A DNA stretch of 46,643 nucleotides from a virus. The stretch spans positions 1 to 46,643 of IMG/VR virus record IMGVR_UViG_3300037088_000339; one strand, 5' to 3'. This document shows, in pieces, positions 25,201 through 32,357 of this stretch. Both the position numbers and the translations under genes were made by a program. Below the pieces are notes generated by a model that did no database searches, was not told the DNA's origin, and saw only the letters and a program-made list of their open reading frames with translations. How positions within the stretch are numbered: position 1 is the first letter of the stretch; each line of letters opens with the position of its first letter.

Positions 25201-27576
25201 GGGTTGCTTGGTCTCGGTGCTGCAGTGACTGCATTGAGTTTGAAGTCCTTAGGCATCGCTGGCATCAAAGACTACGTAAAACAAATGCAGTCGCAGAAAC
25301 CCTTCCTAGACATTGGGCCTCAAATACTTAATACTGGGTATCAAATCTGGAAGGCAGAACGCCTGGCAAAGAGCTTGACGAAGCAAACCGAGGCCCTGCA
25401 TCCGGAGGTTGAAGCCCGCGAGCACATCTATAAGGTATTGTCGAATGAGGCAACGCGTGCTTCGACTCCCACGGAACAGAAGACCGTATCTGTATATCGA
25501 GAGGCCTTTAATACGCTGGGTAAATACGCCAAGGACGCAGGAGTAATCAAGTCCCTGATTCAGAACTACGTAACTCGTATTTATGGGCCGCAAGCAGTGA
25601 ATTGGGCGCTGGATAGAGTGCGCGGAAATATCAATATGGACTCCCCTTTCGGCAAGCAGCGAATGTTTCCAACGCTGGCAAAAGCAGAGGCCGCGGGCTT
25701 TCACCCGATCACGACTGATATTACCAAGGTATTTGAAGAATACTCCAGGAGTGTTACCAGCGCTGTGGAGAATCAAAAGCTGATTGACGGACTTAAGAAA
25801 AATCCGACCGGGGTTGAGGGTGAATTCGGGATTATGAAAGAGGGGGAAGCTCCGCGTGACTACATGTTCGTAGATCACCCGAGTCTTCGTGGTTTCCGCG
25901 TTCACCCGGACTACGCGCCTGATCTTAAGCAGCTGATGGAGACTTTTAAACCCGGCGCAATTCTTAACGCACTGGACGTGATCAACACTACGCAAAAGCG
26001 CGGCGCTGTCGTATTGTCTATGTTTCACCCTGTTGCGATTGGCCACGCCTTCATTGGAGGAATGCCGCTGCGAAAGGGCATTCCAGGAGCTGTAACAAAT
26101 ATAGTACGCGCACTGAAGCCGCAGGGTGTCGCCATGCTTGCCGGAGCTATCGTCGGCAATCAGTTAAATCCTGACAATCCTCTGCTTGGGCTCATGGGAG
26201 GTGCAGCTGTTGGTGGGTGGGCAGGAAAGTATCTTCCTGCACGAGCGTTTGGAGAGAACCAAGGACTGAGGCAGTTGTATAATGGAACGCCTGGAGACTT
26301 CATTGACACTGCAGCGAAGTATGGGTTCAGACCCGGTTTCGAAAACGCCTCGCCCACACTCGCAGATATGCAAGGAAACTACTATCAGGCAATGGAACAC
26401 ATCTCCAAGTCACTGGATAAAGTAAGCGAGGGTCTGGGCACAAACACCGTAGGTAAGTACACGGAACTGAACCATCAAGGTGACAATTTCCTTTTCGGCC
26501 GCCTGATGCCGATGACAAAGATCACAGTTCTGATGGATAAAGTACGTGAATTACAACGTAATAATGCACGTGAATACGAAGCAGGCCGAGCACCCTTGAA
26601 GTCAGAGAAGGAGATCTATACAAATGCGATCAGTTATACCGATGATCTTATCGGTGGGCAGAACTATACGCGACTTACTCAGGAACTGACTTCGAGGCTT
26701 GGGCGTTCTGTTGCGGCTTCGGCGCTTGGGCCTGCCGGGCAATTCGTCGGACGCATGGGACTATTCGCGATGGACTGGACAATCTCGACTTCGCGGATGT
26801 ACCTGAAGGCGTTTAGTAACGAGGGTAAGGTTGCAGCCGGAGGCGCGCTTGCTGCTACGCAGATGTTTCCTGATGACAAGACACTTGCAGGAGGACTCGG
26901 AGCGCTACTGGGCTTTGGACTTGCGAAGACCCTGGGCATTAAAGGCGGAGAGGGGTCTGGTTTCCGCGGACTAGTAAGGCCGACTGAATTGGCAGACCTG
27001 CACCGTCAGTACCTTGGACGTAGCTTGCTGGTCTATACAGCAGCAATTGATTGGCTGAATTACCAGAACACCGGCCATCATTTCTGGGAAAACAAAGACA
27101 TTACACGATTAGAGAACGCCGATGGAACCACGACCCAAGTGTCGAAACACTTCTGGGAACCCGTACATTGGGTGACTAACTTTCGCCAGCAGCTGATGAA
27201 TAAGTCTAGTTTCTTAGTAAAGGAAGCCGGTGCGCAACTGCTAAATGCAGATTATCTATCAACACACAAAACTCCAACGATGGGAGATACGCCCCTTAAG
27301 CCCGGGATGAGTACAGAGGAAATGTTAGAAGCAACTAAGGGCAACCCTACCTTGCAGGATCGTGCAGCTCACGCAGCCCGTGGGTTCTCTCCTATTACGT
27401 TGCAACAAAATTGGGAAGGCACAGGAGCATCCGGACTCGGCGGCTTCTTGGGATCTCCTACCTTTGGAAAAAGCGCGGAACAAAAGGTCACACAAAAGCT
27501 TTTAACAAAACAATTGCACGCGTCGCCTGAGTATAAAGAACTGCAAAAGACCCGAAAGGCCCTAGGGACTAAATAA
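22207..27576 (+). CDS. Giant ejection protein with embedded RpoE-like sigma factor
   Basis: 1789 aa. Begins with two copies of an L-S/T-WDDAV-x-AR motif (about residues 6 and 78), then a Pro/Glu-rich stretch. Residues 765-942 are a complete ECF sigma factor: LLKTAREGG and AFTELYTRNEPQLRKSV, VDIDDVVQRSFISAFQNLDNFRG, FSTYLHRIAQNKAKNML (sigma2), and DSFLMREVEGMSYEDIAERRG with VNTVRTQIFRAKEQLQRHL (sigma4), closest by eye to RpoE/AlgU. It is flanked by five glycine-rich hydrophobic hairpin modules (about residues 461-496, 721-757, 978-1015, 1308-1345, 1541-1578). Position in the ejection cluster implies injection into the cell. Confidence 0.85.
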   Translation: MANDLLSWDDAVTARAPVEAPTSELEKNINTSSVKPGDTTFKDLPVESQQNLMLHYLALGNAAADEGLKAKYTSGMLTWDDAVKARPGYVEPKSLAKRIVDDVNDLGKGTIQVTDMILGIPAWLAQLGMTGLASMGYAVAGDHTPLAKGAKLIGEATEKTGLLTPIQTYLLDTQIKDSTVSKILAKPGAVIDSAAEYWSEKTGNTETGEALKQSVNVGMAIFPKGAGAVWREGKAVFKGKATPKMPEVEPEGPPAEPEGPPAEPSPTVDYQAAINANTGVSTLTPAEAIAASQARIAQTREGFKKGETVTRASLLPPESGEAVWRSGDADYPVTVTGASINGPDGVRYTPVQYNGNASFIPTSELRAKVEPQVGLPEPKVPFEGVPKTRMVEGKTLEEAAAPMAPLDSALDKIRQGRSFDIDAVEKIALQSVLKAGGRIVDENGKPIGTGFQNGQVDPRLLAALGIGSAAVLMAIDPESRERLGAVGLVGATLMTGEGRSLAAHLKEGKPFTDPLFKALSETRTEFPAQTIRDNFGKTSAEAQSIFIRILGNKESITAKELTEGWVAETAGWKLTPEVVEPGRTRYVLPKTLQVDDAALFGPERVFGQTENFKAEDVKHVVNMGSVLAEAETSDSPILKNWPQKLVREELSSAAAQGEASVRFLSADPVVAKTAEYIKGLGGVELKDTGGRTWWDVPVDSVVKQTKAGPAIHMLGQADPELLAKIAGGVALGAYVMNSDNAKGLMLAGIGGTLAAKGGLKAMLEADLLKTAREGGAKAQAAFTELYTRNEPQLRKSVASFARSGVDIDDVVQRSFISAFQNLDNFRGESKFSTYLHRIAQNKAKNMLEYESGRPTSEITPEMEQTLGTNETPASIAQNKLLGSRLDEAMNKIDPNFRDSFLMREVEGMSYEDIAERRGIPVNTVRTQIFRAKEQLQRHLQDYADGDTGQENFGSSSATGRLGSKEGGATTPEEIFKRAGIFTAVAAGAYLDQDHMIEGGLLGLGAAVTALSLKSLGIAGIKDYVKQMQSQKPFLDIGPQILNTGYQIWKAERLAKSLTKQTEALHPEVEAREHIYKVLSNEATRASTPTEQKTVSVYREAFNTLGKYAKDAGVIKSLIQNYVTRIYGPQAVNWALDRVRGNINMDSPFGKQRMFPTLAKAEAAGFHPITTDITKVFEEYSRSVTSAVENQKLIDGLKKNPTGVEGEFGIMKEGEAPRDYMFVDHPSLRGFRVHPDYAPDLKQLMETFKPGAILNALDVINTTQKRGAVVLSMFHPVAIGHAFIGGMPLRKGIPGAVTNIVRALKPQGVAMLAGAIVGNQLNPDNPLLGLMGGAAVGGWAGKYLPARAFGENQGLRQLYNGTPGDFIDTAAKYGFRPGFENASPTLADMQGNYYQAMEHISKSLDKVSEGLGTNTVGKYTELNHQGDNFLFGRLMPMTKITVLMDKVRELQRNNAREYEAGRAPLKSEKEIYTNAISYTDDLIGGQNYTRLTQELTSRLGRSVAASALGPAGQFVGRMGLFAMDWTISTSRMYLKAFSNEGKVAAGGALAATQMFPDDKTLAGGLGALLGFGLAKTLGIKGGEGSGFRGLVRPTELADLHRQYLGRSLLVYTAAIDWLNYQNTGHHFWENKDITRLENADGTTTQVSKHFWEPVHWVTNFRQQLMNKSSFLVKEAGAQLLNADYLSTHKTPTMGDTPLKPGMSTEEMLEATKGNPTLQDRAAHAARGFSPITLQQNWEGTGASGLGGFLGSPTFGKSAEQKVTQKLLTKQLHASPEYKELQKTRKALGTK
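22951..22992 (+). repeat. 21-bp tandem duplication in the giant ejection gene
   Basis: Two exact 21-base units (22951-22971 and 22972-22992) encode a duplicated EPEGPPA stretch. A recent in-frame expansion in a linker region. Confidence 0.85.
24490..25035 (+). other. Embedded sigma factor domain (sigma2 + sigma4)
   Basis: Sub-feature of the 1789-aa protein. Sigma2 spans about 24490-24750 (residues 762-848), including the region-2.2/2.3 analogue VVQRSFISAFQNLDNFRG. Sigma4 spans about 24865-25035 (residues 887-943), an HTH ending TVRTQIFRAKEQLQ. The linker NKLLGSRLDEAMNKI corresponds to the region before sigma4 in ECF factors. Confidence 0.85.
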
Positions 27577-27905
27577 TGGGAACTGACACTTACTTCAAGC
27601 CAGGTGATCACAACGCAGTTTGCTTCGAGTGCGGACATTACTTCAAGGCAAGCGAGTTAAAAAAGCACTGGCAAGGATACTACGTATGCCCTGCGCACTG
27701 GGAAGCCCGGCACCCACAGGACTACGTGAGGGCGATCCAGGAAAAACCAACACCGCCCTGGGCGCAGCCGGTGCCCGCGGACGCCTTTCGAGCTTTTTGT
27801 ACACCCAACGACAGTACGCCGATTCCAAGAAGAGCTTTACCCGGCTGTGTAAAGCCCGGCAGCCCTTCTCCCTTTTACAATTCTGCTGAAACATTACCGG
27901 ACTAA
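27576..27905 (+). CDS. Phage zinc-ribbon-type protein
   Basis: 109 aa, TAATG overlap. Starts YFKPGDHNAVCFECGHYFKASELKKHWQGYYVCPAHWEARHPQDYVRAIQE: a C-x2-C...C-x2-H pattern (CFEC, CPAH) of a common small phage protein encoded near tail genes. Role unknown. C-terminal part is Pro-rich. Confidence 0.75.
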   Translation: MGTDTYFKPGDHNAVCFECGHYFKASELKKHWQGYYVCPAHWEARHPQDYVRAIQEKPTPPWAQPVPADAFRAFCTPNDSTPIPRRALPGCVKPGSPSPFYNSAETLPD

Positions 27906-27914
27906 GGAGCTTCT

Positions 27915-28613
27915 ATGCCACTACAAAACTTTGTCGATAATAGTTTGCCAACTATAAAGGCAGCCTGGCTGAACTCGATCGACAGTTTTTATACGACACT
28001 GTTTGGGTCAGCTACAACTGCGACGGGTGCCAGGACTGCAATTGGAGCAACTTCGGCAGCAGATACTACAGCGGCGATTGCAGCAGCTATCGGAGTATCC
28101 GTACAAGCCTACGACGTCGACACGGCGAAGACGGACGTAGTTCAAACATTCTCCGCAAAACAGACATTCGGAAGCGGGGCCGTAATTGCGGGCACAGCGA
28201 CAAACGATAACGCGGCGGCGGGTAAGGTTGGTGAGTACGTTTCGTCAAGCGTTCTTGCTGGTAGCGCAATTTCTTTAGCTAACGGGGTTAGTGCAAACAT
28301 CACATCAATCAGTCTGACGGCGGGTGATTGGGATGTAAGCACGGTGCTCGGGGTATCAGGGGCAGGTGCTACGTTGAGTTATACGATTTTTGGGACAAGT
28401 CAAACATCTGCAACGCTTCCGACGGATCCGGATCGAAATGGAAATTCCCCTCGGTCGGATAGCCTTTCAAATAGCAACACTCAGATTTTCACGGGGATGA
28501 CTACAAGAATTTCTCTTGCATCAACAGCAACTATCTATCTTGTTGGGAACGTCGGTTTTAGCGCTGCTGCTCTGAGTGGTTATGGAACGATTCGCGCAAG
28601 GAGGATTCGATAA
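27915..28613 (+). CDS. Tail fibre or tail-associated protein
   Basis: 232 aa, AAGGAG site. N-terminal FVDNSLPTIKAAWLNSIDSFYTTLFG (virion-binding type), then AYDVDTAKTDVVQTFSAKQTF, a motif shared by many phage fibres, and a beta-rich C-terminal part (SITSISLTAGDWDVSTVLGV-like; GTIRARRIR). Probable receptor-binding appendage, short compared with typical fibres. Confidence 0.7.
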   Translation: MPLQNFVDNSLPTIKAAWLNSIDSFYTTLFGSATTATGARTAIGATSAADTTAAIAAAIGVSVQAYDVDTAKTDVVQTFSAKQTFGSGAVIAGTATNDNAAAGKVGEYVSSSVLAGSAISLANGVSANITSISLTAGDWDVSTVLGVSGAGATLSYTIFGTSQTSATLPTDPDRNGNSPRSDSLSNSNTQIFTGMTTRISLASTATIYLVGNVGFSAAALSGYGTIRARRIR

Positions 28614-28786
28614 TGAAATACGCGACTATTAGTGAAGCTGGTGTTCTTGAACTACGCGAAAACAGCAGCAAAGAACTTCCAGAGGGCGCGATCCCGCTGA
28701 CTAATGAACAATACATTCAATTGTGCGAGGGGTCACACATTATTGTCGATGGGAAGATTGTTATCAATCCGGAGTTCCCGGCATGA
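28613..28786 (+). CDS. Small hypothetical protein (57 aa)
   Basis: Not long enough to stand out, but AAGGAGG lies eight bases before ATG, the ATG overlaps the previous stop (TAATG) and the TGA overlaps the next ATG. Product starts MKYATISEAGVLELREN, ends IIVDGKIVINPEFPA. Role unknown; sits between tail fibre and membrane genes. Confidence 0.6.
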   Translation: MKYATISEAGVLELRENSSKELPEGAIPLTNEQYIQLCEGSHIIVDGKIVINPEFPA

Positions 28787-29496
28787 AATGGTTCTTGCTC
28801 TTGCCGCTGTGGGCGACGTTTAATTTTGTCGCCTACTTTTTCGCTTGGCTGCTGGCTTTCTTCCCGCGCGACCGGCTCGGAGCTATTGATAACAACAGCG
28901 ACACCGGCATCGAGCCGCGCCTGCCTCTGCGCCTGTCGTGGTTCGATACCATTGACAATAGTTTGCTTGGAGACGGCGCCTGGAAGCGCATGGAAAAAGG
29001 TCACTGGCCTTGGCGGGAGAAGTTCGCCAAGTGGCCGCGCCTTCAGGCTTGGCTCGGACGTACAGGCTGGTTGATGCGAAATCCGGCCTACGGATTTGAG
29101 CGGTCGGTTCTGTCGGCCAAGATAAAGCCTGACGATGCGCTGACGGTGGAGGGCGATCCATTGATTCAGGATCAGCCGAATGGGCGCGAGGGCTACTGTT
29201 TCGTCACGGTTGGTTATTACTGGGGATTGGTGCTAATTCTCCGTGATGCTTGGTTTCACTGCATGGCCGTGGCGGCGTGTCTCCTTTTTATGGCGTGCCT
29301 ATTCGACAGCCGTTCCCTCTACCTTTTTGCCTGCGTTTCCTTGATCTACTCAGCGGGAACGGCTGGGGACTATCGGTGCTTAAAGTTGGAAATCGGCTGG
29401 AAGCTCAAGACCTACGCCGAAGACGAGTCGCGGTGCAGCACCGAGCCGGTGGCTCAGTACGTTTTCAGTCCCCGAATCTCCGCATTTGTGGAGTGA
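28783..29496 (+). CDS. Membrane-associated phage protein, DUF7338-like
   Basis: 237 aa from ATG at 28783. N-terminal hydrophobic segment (FLLLPLWATFNFVAYFFAWLLAFF), then LSWFDTIDNSLLGDGAWKRM, RTGWLMRNPAYGFERSVL, which match a recurring phage protein (DUF7338-like by recollection). A second hydrophobic stretch follows (HCMAVAACLLFMACLF). Function unknown. Confidence 0.65.
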   Translation: MKWFLLLPLWATFNFVAYFFAWLLAFFPRDRLGAIDNNSDTGIEPRLPLRLSWFDTIDNSLLGDGAWKRMEKGHWPWREKFAKWPRLQAWLGRTGWLMRNPAYGFERSVLSAKIKPDDALTVEGDPLIQDQPNGREGYCFVTVGYYWGLVLILRDAWFHCMAVAACLLFMACLFDSRSLYLFACVSLIYSAGTAGDYRCLKLEIGWKLKTYAEDESRCSTEPVAQYVFSPRISAFVE

Positions 29497-29498
29497 GA

Positions 29499-29792
29499 AT
29501 GGCAACGCCGACACCACCTAAATGCCCCGATCCATGCGACCTCGTGCGAGACACCGACCGCAGGATCACCTCAATGGAAAAGGCGTTCTCTCTGACGCCA
29601 GACGGAGATCGGAATTACGCTCAACATCGGGCGCATCACGAGGAGCACATCGAGGCGCAAAAGCATCGGAAAACATTCATCACTGCGGCAACGGATAAAG
29701 TGCTTCTCGGCCTGCTCTTGTCCGTTTTCTACTTCACGCGAAACGCTATCGTGGACTCGCTGGTAGCCATTTTTAAAGGTGTGACAAAATGA
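29499..29792 (+). CDS. Small membrane protein, lysis-region
   Basis: 97 aa from ATG at 29499 (GGAG upstream). N-terminal CPDPCDLVRDTDRRITSMEKAF, His/Glu-rich middle (AQHRAHHEEHIEAQKHRK) and one C-terminal transmembrane helix (VLLGLLLSVFYF). Topology and position suggest a holin-like or accessory lysis protein; not proven. ATGA overlap with the next gene. Confidence 0.55.
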   Translation: MATPTPPKCPDPCDLVRDTDRRITSMEKAFSLTPDGDRNYAQHRAHHEEHIEAQKHRKTFITAATDKVLLGLLLSVFYFTRNAIVDSLVAIFKGVTK

Positions 29793-30235
29793 CGATTCTA
29801 GCCAGATTCCTGGGAGTCCCTATTTACGTGTTCCGAATATTGGTAATCATTGTGCTGGTTCTGTTCGGAGTGAATGCTGCACAGACGTGGGAAGAATCCC
29901 CTGTACGTATGATCAAGGCGGTAGTGACTACCTCGCTGCTGCTGGCAAGAAGCGCGACGAAAATAGACTACACCATCGACTACGACGTATCGACCACGTT
30001 TAATGGTGACGTTGGGAAGCTGGTATTGTGCGCAGGCGAAAAATCCTACTTCGCGGGAATAGAACCGAGAGGATTTACTAAGCCCCGGATCACGATTGAG
30101 CGGTTCCTTGAGTACCCGATACTGCTTACTGTTGGAACCAAGTGCGTACTGGTATTCACTGTCGATTATCAAGCGTGGTACTCATTCTCTCCCAAGATTC
30201 ACGAAATAGGGCGAGTACCTTTCACTATTAACTGA
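29789..30235 (+). CDS. Membrane-anchored hypothetical protein
   Basis: 148 aa with a single N-terminal transmembrane segment (FRILVIIVLVLFGVNAA) and a soluble beta-rich part (KLVLCAGEKSYFAGIEPRGF). Not recognised. Confidence 0.6.
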   Translation: MTILARFLGVPIYVFRILVIIVLVLFGVNAAQTWEESPVRMIKAVVTTSLLLARSATKIDYTIDYDVSTTFNGDVGKLVLCAGEKSYFAGIEPRGFTKPRITIERFLEYPILLTVGTKCVLVFTVDYQAWYSFSPKIHEIGRVPFTIN

Positions 30236-30246
30236 AGGAGTAGGGA

Positions 30247-30357
30247 ATGAAGCTTTTACTGGTTCGAGACGTTTTGGACGCAGGGTTTACCCTCGGGCGA
30301 CTATTCGTAGATGGCACACGGATTGGCTACGTCTGCGAGGGCAGATTCTGGATTTAG
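30247..30357 (+). pseudogene. Truncated DUF5675-like N-terminus (36 aa)
   Basis: AAGGAG site and ATG at 30247. The reading MKLLLVRDVLDAGFTLGRLFVDG-TRIGYVCEG resembles the start of DUF5675 proteins (lytic-type small phage proteins, about 120-150 aa). It stops at 30357, far short. No frame continues the family clearly, so a broken gene is likely, although a free-standing small protein is possible. Confidence 0.4.
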
Positions 30358-30374
30358 TCCGAACCTTGATCCTA

Positions 30375-30497
30375 GTGCCATGCGAAAACCCGGATTGCAA
30401 GACCAAACTATCTGCGCACCTATGCGAAATGTTGAAAGACCCGGATAGGCACACAGAGACGCATCCAGGATTTATGGCACAACCAACGAAGGAGTGA
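30375..30497 (+). CDS. Possible small Cys-rich protein, GTG start (uncertain)
   Basis: A frame open from upstream contains GTG at 30375 and encodes a 40-aa peptide with CENPDC and a later CEML; ends just before the next gene's ribosome site. No ribosome site of its own. Could be the end of the broken gene in front, shifted in frame. Weak. Confidence 0.2.
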   Translation: MPCENPDCKTKLSAHLCEMLKDPDRHTETHPGFMAQPTKE

Positions 30498-30500
30498 CAC

Positions 30501-30875
30501 ATGTGGAAATACGATCAGACTACTGGTTATCTTTTTAGCGATCTTGGAGTAAAGGTCGCAACTGGGTACGCCGGAGGTAACTGTGGCAAAAATCCAGAGG
30601 GAAAGAATAATCACGAAATGCAAGGTGTTAAGAAAATCGGACCCATACCGGTGGGCGTTTATACTATGGGGACGCCAGCGCTTGAATCGCACCTTGGTCC
30701 ATTCGCTATTCCTCTCGTTCCTGATTCCGGCAATGAAATGTTCGGTCGTTCCGGATTTTTCATGCATGGCGACACCACCCCGAGCGGTAACGCTAGCGAA
30801 GGATGCATCATCATGCCAAAAGCCGTTCGTCAATCATGTTGGGCGAGTGGAGATCACAAGCTTGAGGTGCAGTAA
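30501..30875 (+). CDS. DUF2778-type (L,D-transpeptidase-like) cell-wall enzyme candidate
   Basis: 124 aa, AAGGAG seven bases before ATG. Sequence: WKYDQTTGYLFSDLG, NNHEMQGVKKIGPIPVGVYTMG, NEMFGRSGFFMHGDT, SEGCIIMPKAVRQ. The HGDT...SEGCII pair is the catalytic His and Cys signature of L,D-transpeptidase/Tlde1-like DUF2778 proteins, which cut or modify peptidoglycan. In the lysis module it is the best candidate for the wall-degrading enzyme. Confidence 0.7.
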   Translation: MWKYDQTTGYLFSDLGVKVATGYAGGNCGKNPEGKNNHEMQGVKKIGPIPVGVYTMGTPALESHLGPFAIPLVPDSGNEMFGRSGFFMHGDTTPSGNASEGCIIMPKAVRQSCWASGDHKLEVQ

Positions 30876-31192
30876 TGGCCGATCGGCGACACGCCCATCT
30901 GTGCCGGGATTTGAACGAGCTAGTTCGAGACCCGCAAGGCAGGATGTCTGAGGCCAAGATGTTCGCTGTAGCTTTCAAGCCGTTTCTGATCTGGGTGTTC
31001 GTGAAAAATGCAGAGACGATTCTGCAAGATTGGACTATTCTGACGGTCATAGTGGTCACGTTTGTGGCACCAGACCTGCTTAAAAAGCTGATCGCTATGC
31101 GAACAGGAACACCAGACGGGGAGTCCAGAACTACTGAGTACCGGCGGGAAAGTACATTAACAAGCACAACCGCGAAAGACGATGCCAAATGA
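30875..31192 (+). CDS. Membrane protein, holin candidate
   Basis: 105 aa, TAATG overlap. Two hydrophobic segments (MFAVAFKPFLIWVFVKN; ILTVIVVTFVAPDLLKKLI) and a polar, charged C-terminal tail. Typical size and topology of a class II holin-like protein, between a wall enzyme and spanins. Confidence 0.6.
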   Translation: MADRRHAHLCRDLNELVRDPQGRMSEAKMFAVAFKPFLIWVFVKNAETILQDWTILTVIVVTFVAPDLLKKLIAMRTGTPDGESRTTEYRRESTLTSTTAKDDAK

Positions 31193-31581
31193 GCGAATTT
31201 GTTGGATACAAACAATCGAATTTTGACGCTGAGAAATTCAAACGGGAGGAGGAAGGGCACGGCAGAATTTGCCGATGGATCGCAACATACCATCTACTAG
31301 GAGAAACAAAAATGTGTGAAGAAATGCAAGCCGAAGAGGCGCGGAAGATGAAGATGCAAGCGCGGCCAACGCATCTTGCGGACGGATCGCCGGTTGATCC
31401 TGAGGATACTCTGCTCAGGAATACAATATCCGCGTTTGAGGAAAGGCTCAAACGATCCGACACGCCCTATTCGCAAACTCTTACAGATCTTTGGAAAGAA
31501 GCAAAGAGCATTCGTATGTATTACCAAGGCCTCGAAGAAGCCTACGCTCGCGCCATAGAAGAGCTAGAGGCCGCGCTATGA
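31189..31581 (+). CDS. Hypothetical helical protein
   Basis: 130 aa if started at 31189 (ATGA overlap). A second ATG at 31312 has a stronger site (AGGAGAAACAAAA) and would give 89 aa starting MCEEMQAEEARKMKMQ. Charged, helical; C-terminal ARAIEELEAAL. Both forms may be made. Role unknown. Confidence 0.6.
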   Translation: MSEFVGYKQSNFDAEKFKREEEGHGRICRWIATYHLLGETKMCEEMQAEEARKMKMQARPTHLADGSPVDPEDTLLRNTISAFEERLKRSDTPYSQTLTDLWKEAKSIRMYYQGLEEAYARAIEELEAAL

Positions 31582-32039
31582 ATCCTCTATGGGTAAAAGC
31601 CCTGCCGTGGGTACTTGTTGCTGTGTTCGCCGCGCTGTGCGCTACCATTGGGCACCTGTACCTGAGTGAGCATGACGCGCTGGCTGAATTGAAAGGGCAG
31701 GTCGAGGCCACAGCACGAGCCGCAAAGCAAGCCGTTCAAGACGCCAAGACCGAAGGCGAAGCTAATCTGAAACAGATAAAGGAAGACCATGAAAAACGAT
31801 TACCTGAAATCCGTAATCTTGCTGTGCGTAATTACCTTGCTTGGATGCGAAAGCAATCCGCCGCAAGTGCTGGTAAAAACTCCAATGCCACCGGTCAGCA
31901 AACGGATGATGGAGCGCTCGAAAAATGCATGGCTGATCCAACAATTACCGGCATCGTTGCCACCGCAGGAGAAGATGTTGCCATCCGAGACGAGTGGATC
32001 GACTACTGTCAGCGGAACCGTTGCCCAATAGTGGAATGA
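31578..32039 (+). CDS. Rz: Rz-like inner-membrane spanin
   Basis: 153 aa, ATGA overlap. One N-terminal transmembrane helix (WVLVAVFAALCATIGHLYL) followed by a long charged coiled region (ELKGQVEATARAAKQAVQDAKTEGEAN) and a periplasmic end. Fits an i-spanin that works with the embedded lipoprotein to fuse inner and outer membranes at lysis. Confidence 0.75.
   Translation: MNPLWVKALPWVLVAVFAALCATIGHLYLSEHDALAELKGQVEATARAAKQAVQDAKTEGEANLKQIKEDHEKRLPEIRNLAVRNYLAWMRKQSAASAGKNSNATGQQTDDGALEKCMADPTITGIVATAGEDVAIRDEWIDYCQRNRCPIVE
31789..32031 (+). CDS. Rz1: Rz1-like outer-membrane lipoprotein spanin, nested
   Basis: 80 aa in another frame wholly inside Rz. Signal peptide VILLCVITLLGCES with lipobox LLGC, then Pro-rich mature part (PPQVLVKTPMPPVSK). 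Nested Rz1 inside Rz is the classical o-spanin arrangement. Confidence 0.75.
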   Translation: MKNDYLKSVILLCVITLLGCESNPPQVLVKTPMPPVSKRMMERSKNAWLIQQLPASLPPQEKMLPSETSGSTTVSGTVAQ

Positions 32040-32072
32040 CGCAATTCCTACCTACGGGTCAGATTAGGACTG

Positions 32073-32100
32073 ATGACGCTTTCAATGAGCAGGGCGTCAT
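32073..32100. terminator. Hairpin at the convergent junction
   Basis: ATGACGC (32073-32079) pairs with GCGTCAT (32094-32100). It lies between the end of the rightward operon (Rz) and the end of the leftward gene 32109-32357, so it may stop transcripts from one or both sides. No strong T runs. Confidence 0.35.
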
Positions 32101-32108
32101 AAGGCCTA

Positions 32109-32357
32109 TCATGCGTTGGGCGTCACCAAGTCAGGCCGGTACGTCTTGCGGAAATTCGCGTCGAGCATCGCTCGAAGCAACTTCCCGACCTTCGTTTCTT
32201 GGTCGCTGTCCCACGCCGCATATGCGTCCTGCGCTAGCTTTCGCAGCTGCTCGTTTTCATCACTCAGACGGGCGCACTCTTCGCATTCCGCGTCTTCCGC
32301 CGTCGTGTATGGTGGTTCCGGCAGACTGCCGTCGTACTTCAAAACGTCGCTGTGCAT
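32109..32357 (-). CDS. Small helical phage protein inside an integron-type cassette
   Basis: 82 aa, GGAG seven bases before ATG. Sequence ECARLSDENEQLRKLAQDAYAAWD, then KVGKLLRAMLDANFRKTYR, a coiled-coil type small phage protein. It is read leftwards while the attC-like site of the cassette is oriented rightwards. The last codons extend across the cassette boundary; in an excised circle the frame would still end after the same TPNA residues (TAG instead of TGA). Confidence 0.6.
   Translation of the reverse strand: MHSDVLKYDGSLPEPPYTTAEDAECEECARLSDENEQLRKLAQDAYAAWDSDQETKVGKLLRAMLDANFRKTYRPDLVTPNA

Noticed and set aside
32060-32121. Second full attC site left of the cassette
   Set aside because: The right half (CTATCATGCGTTGGGC) is convincing, but no RYYYAAC partner is visible to the left, so only a possible remnant is noted.
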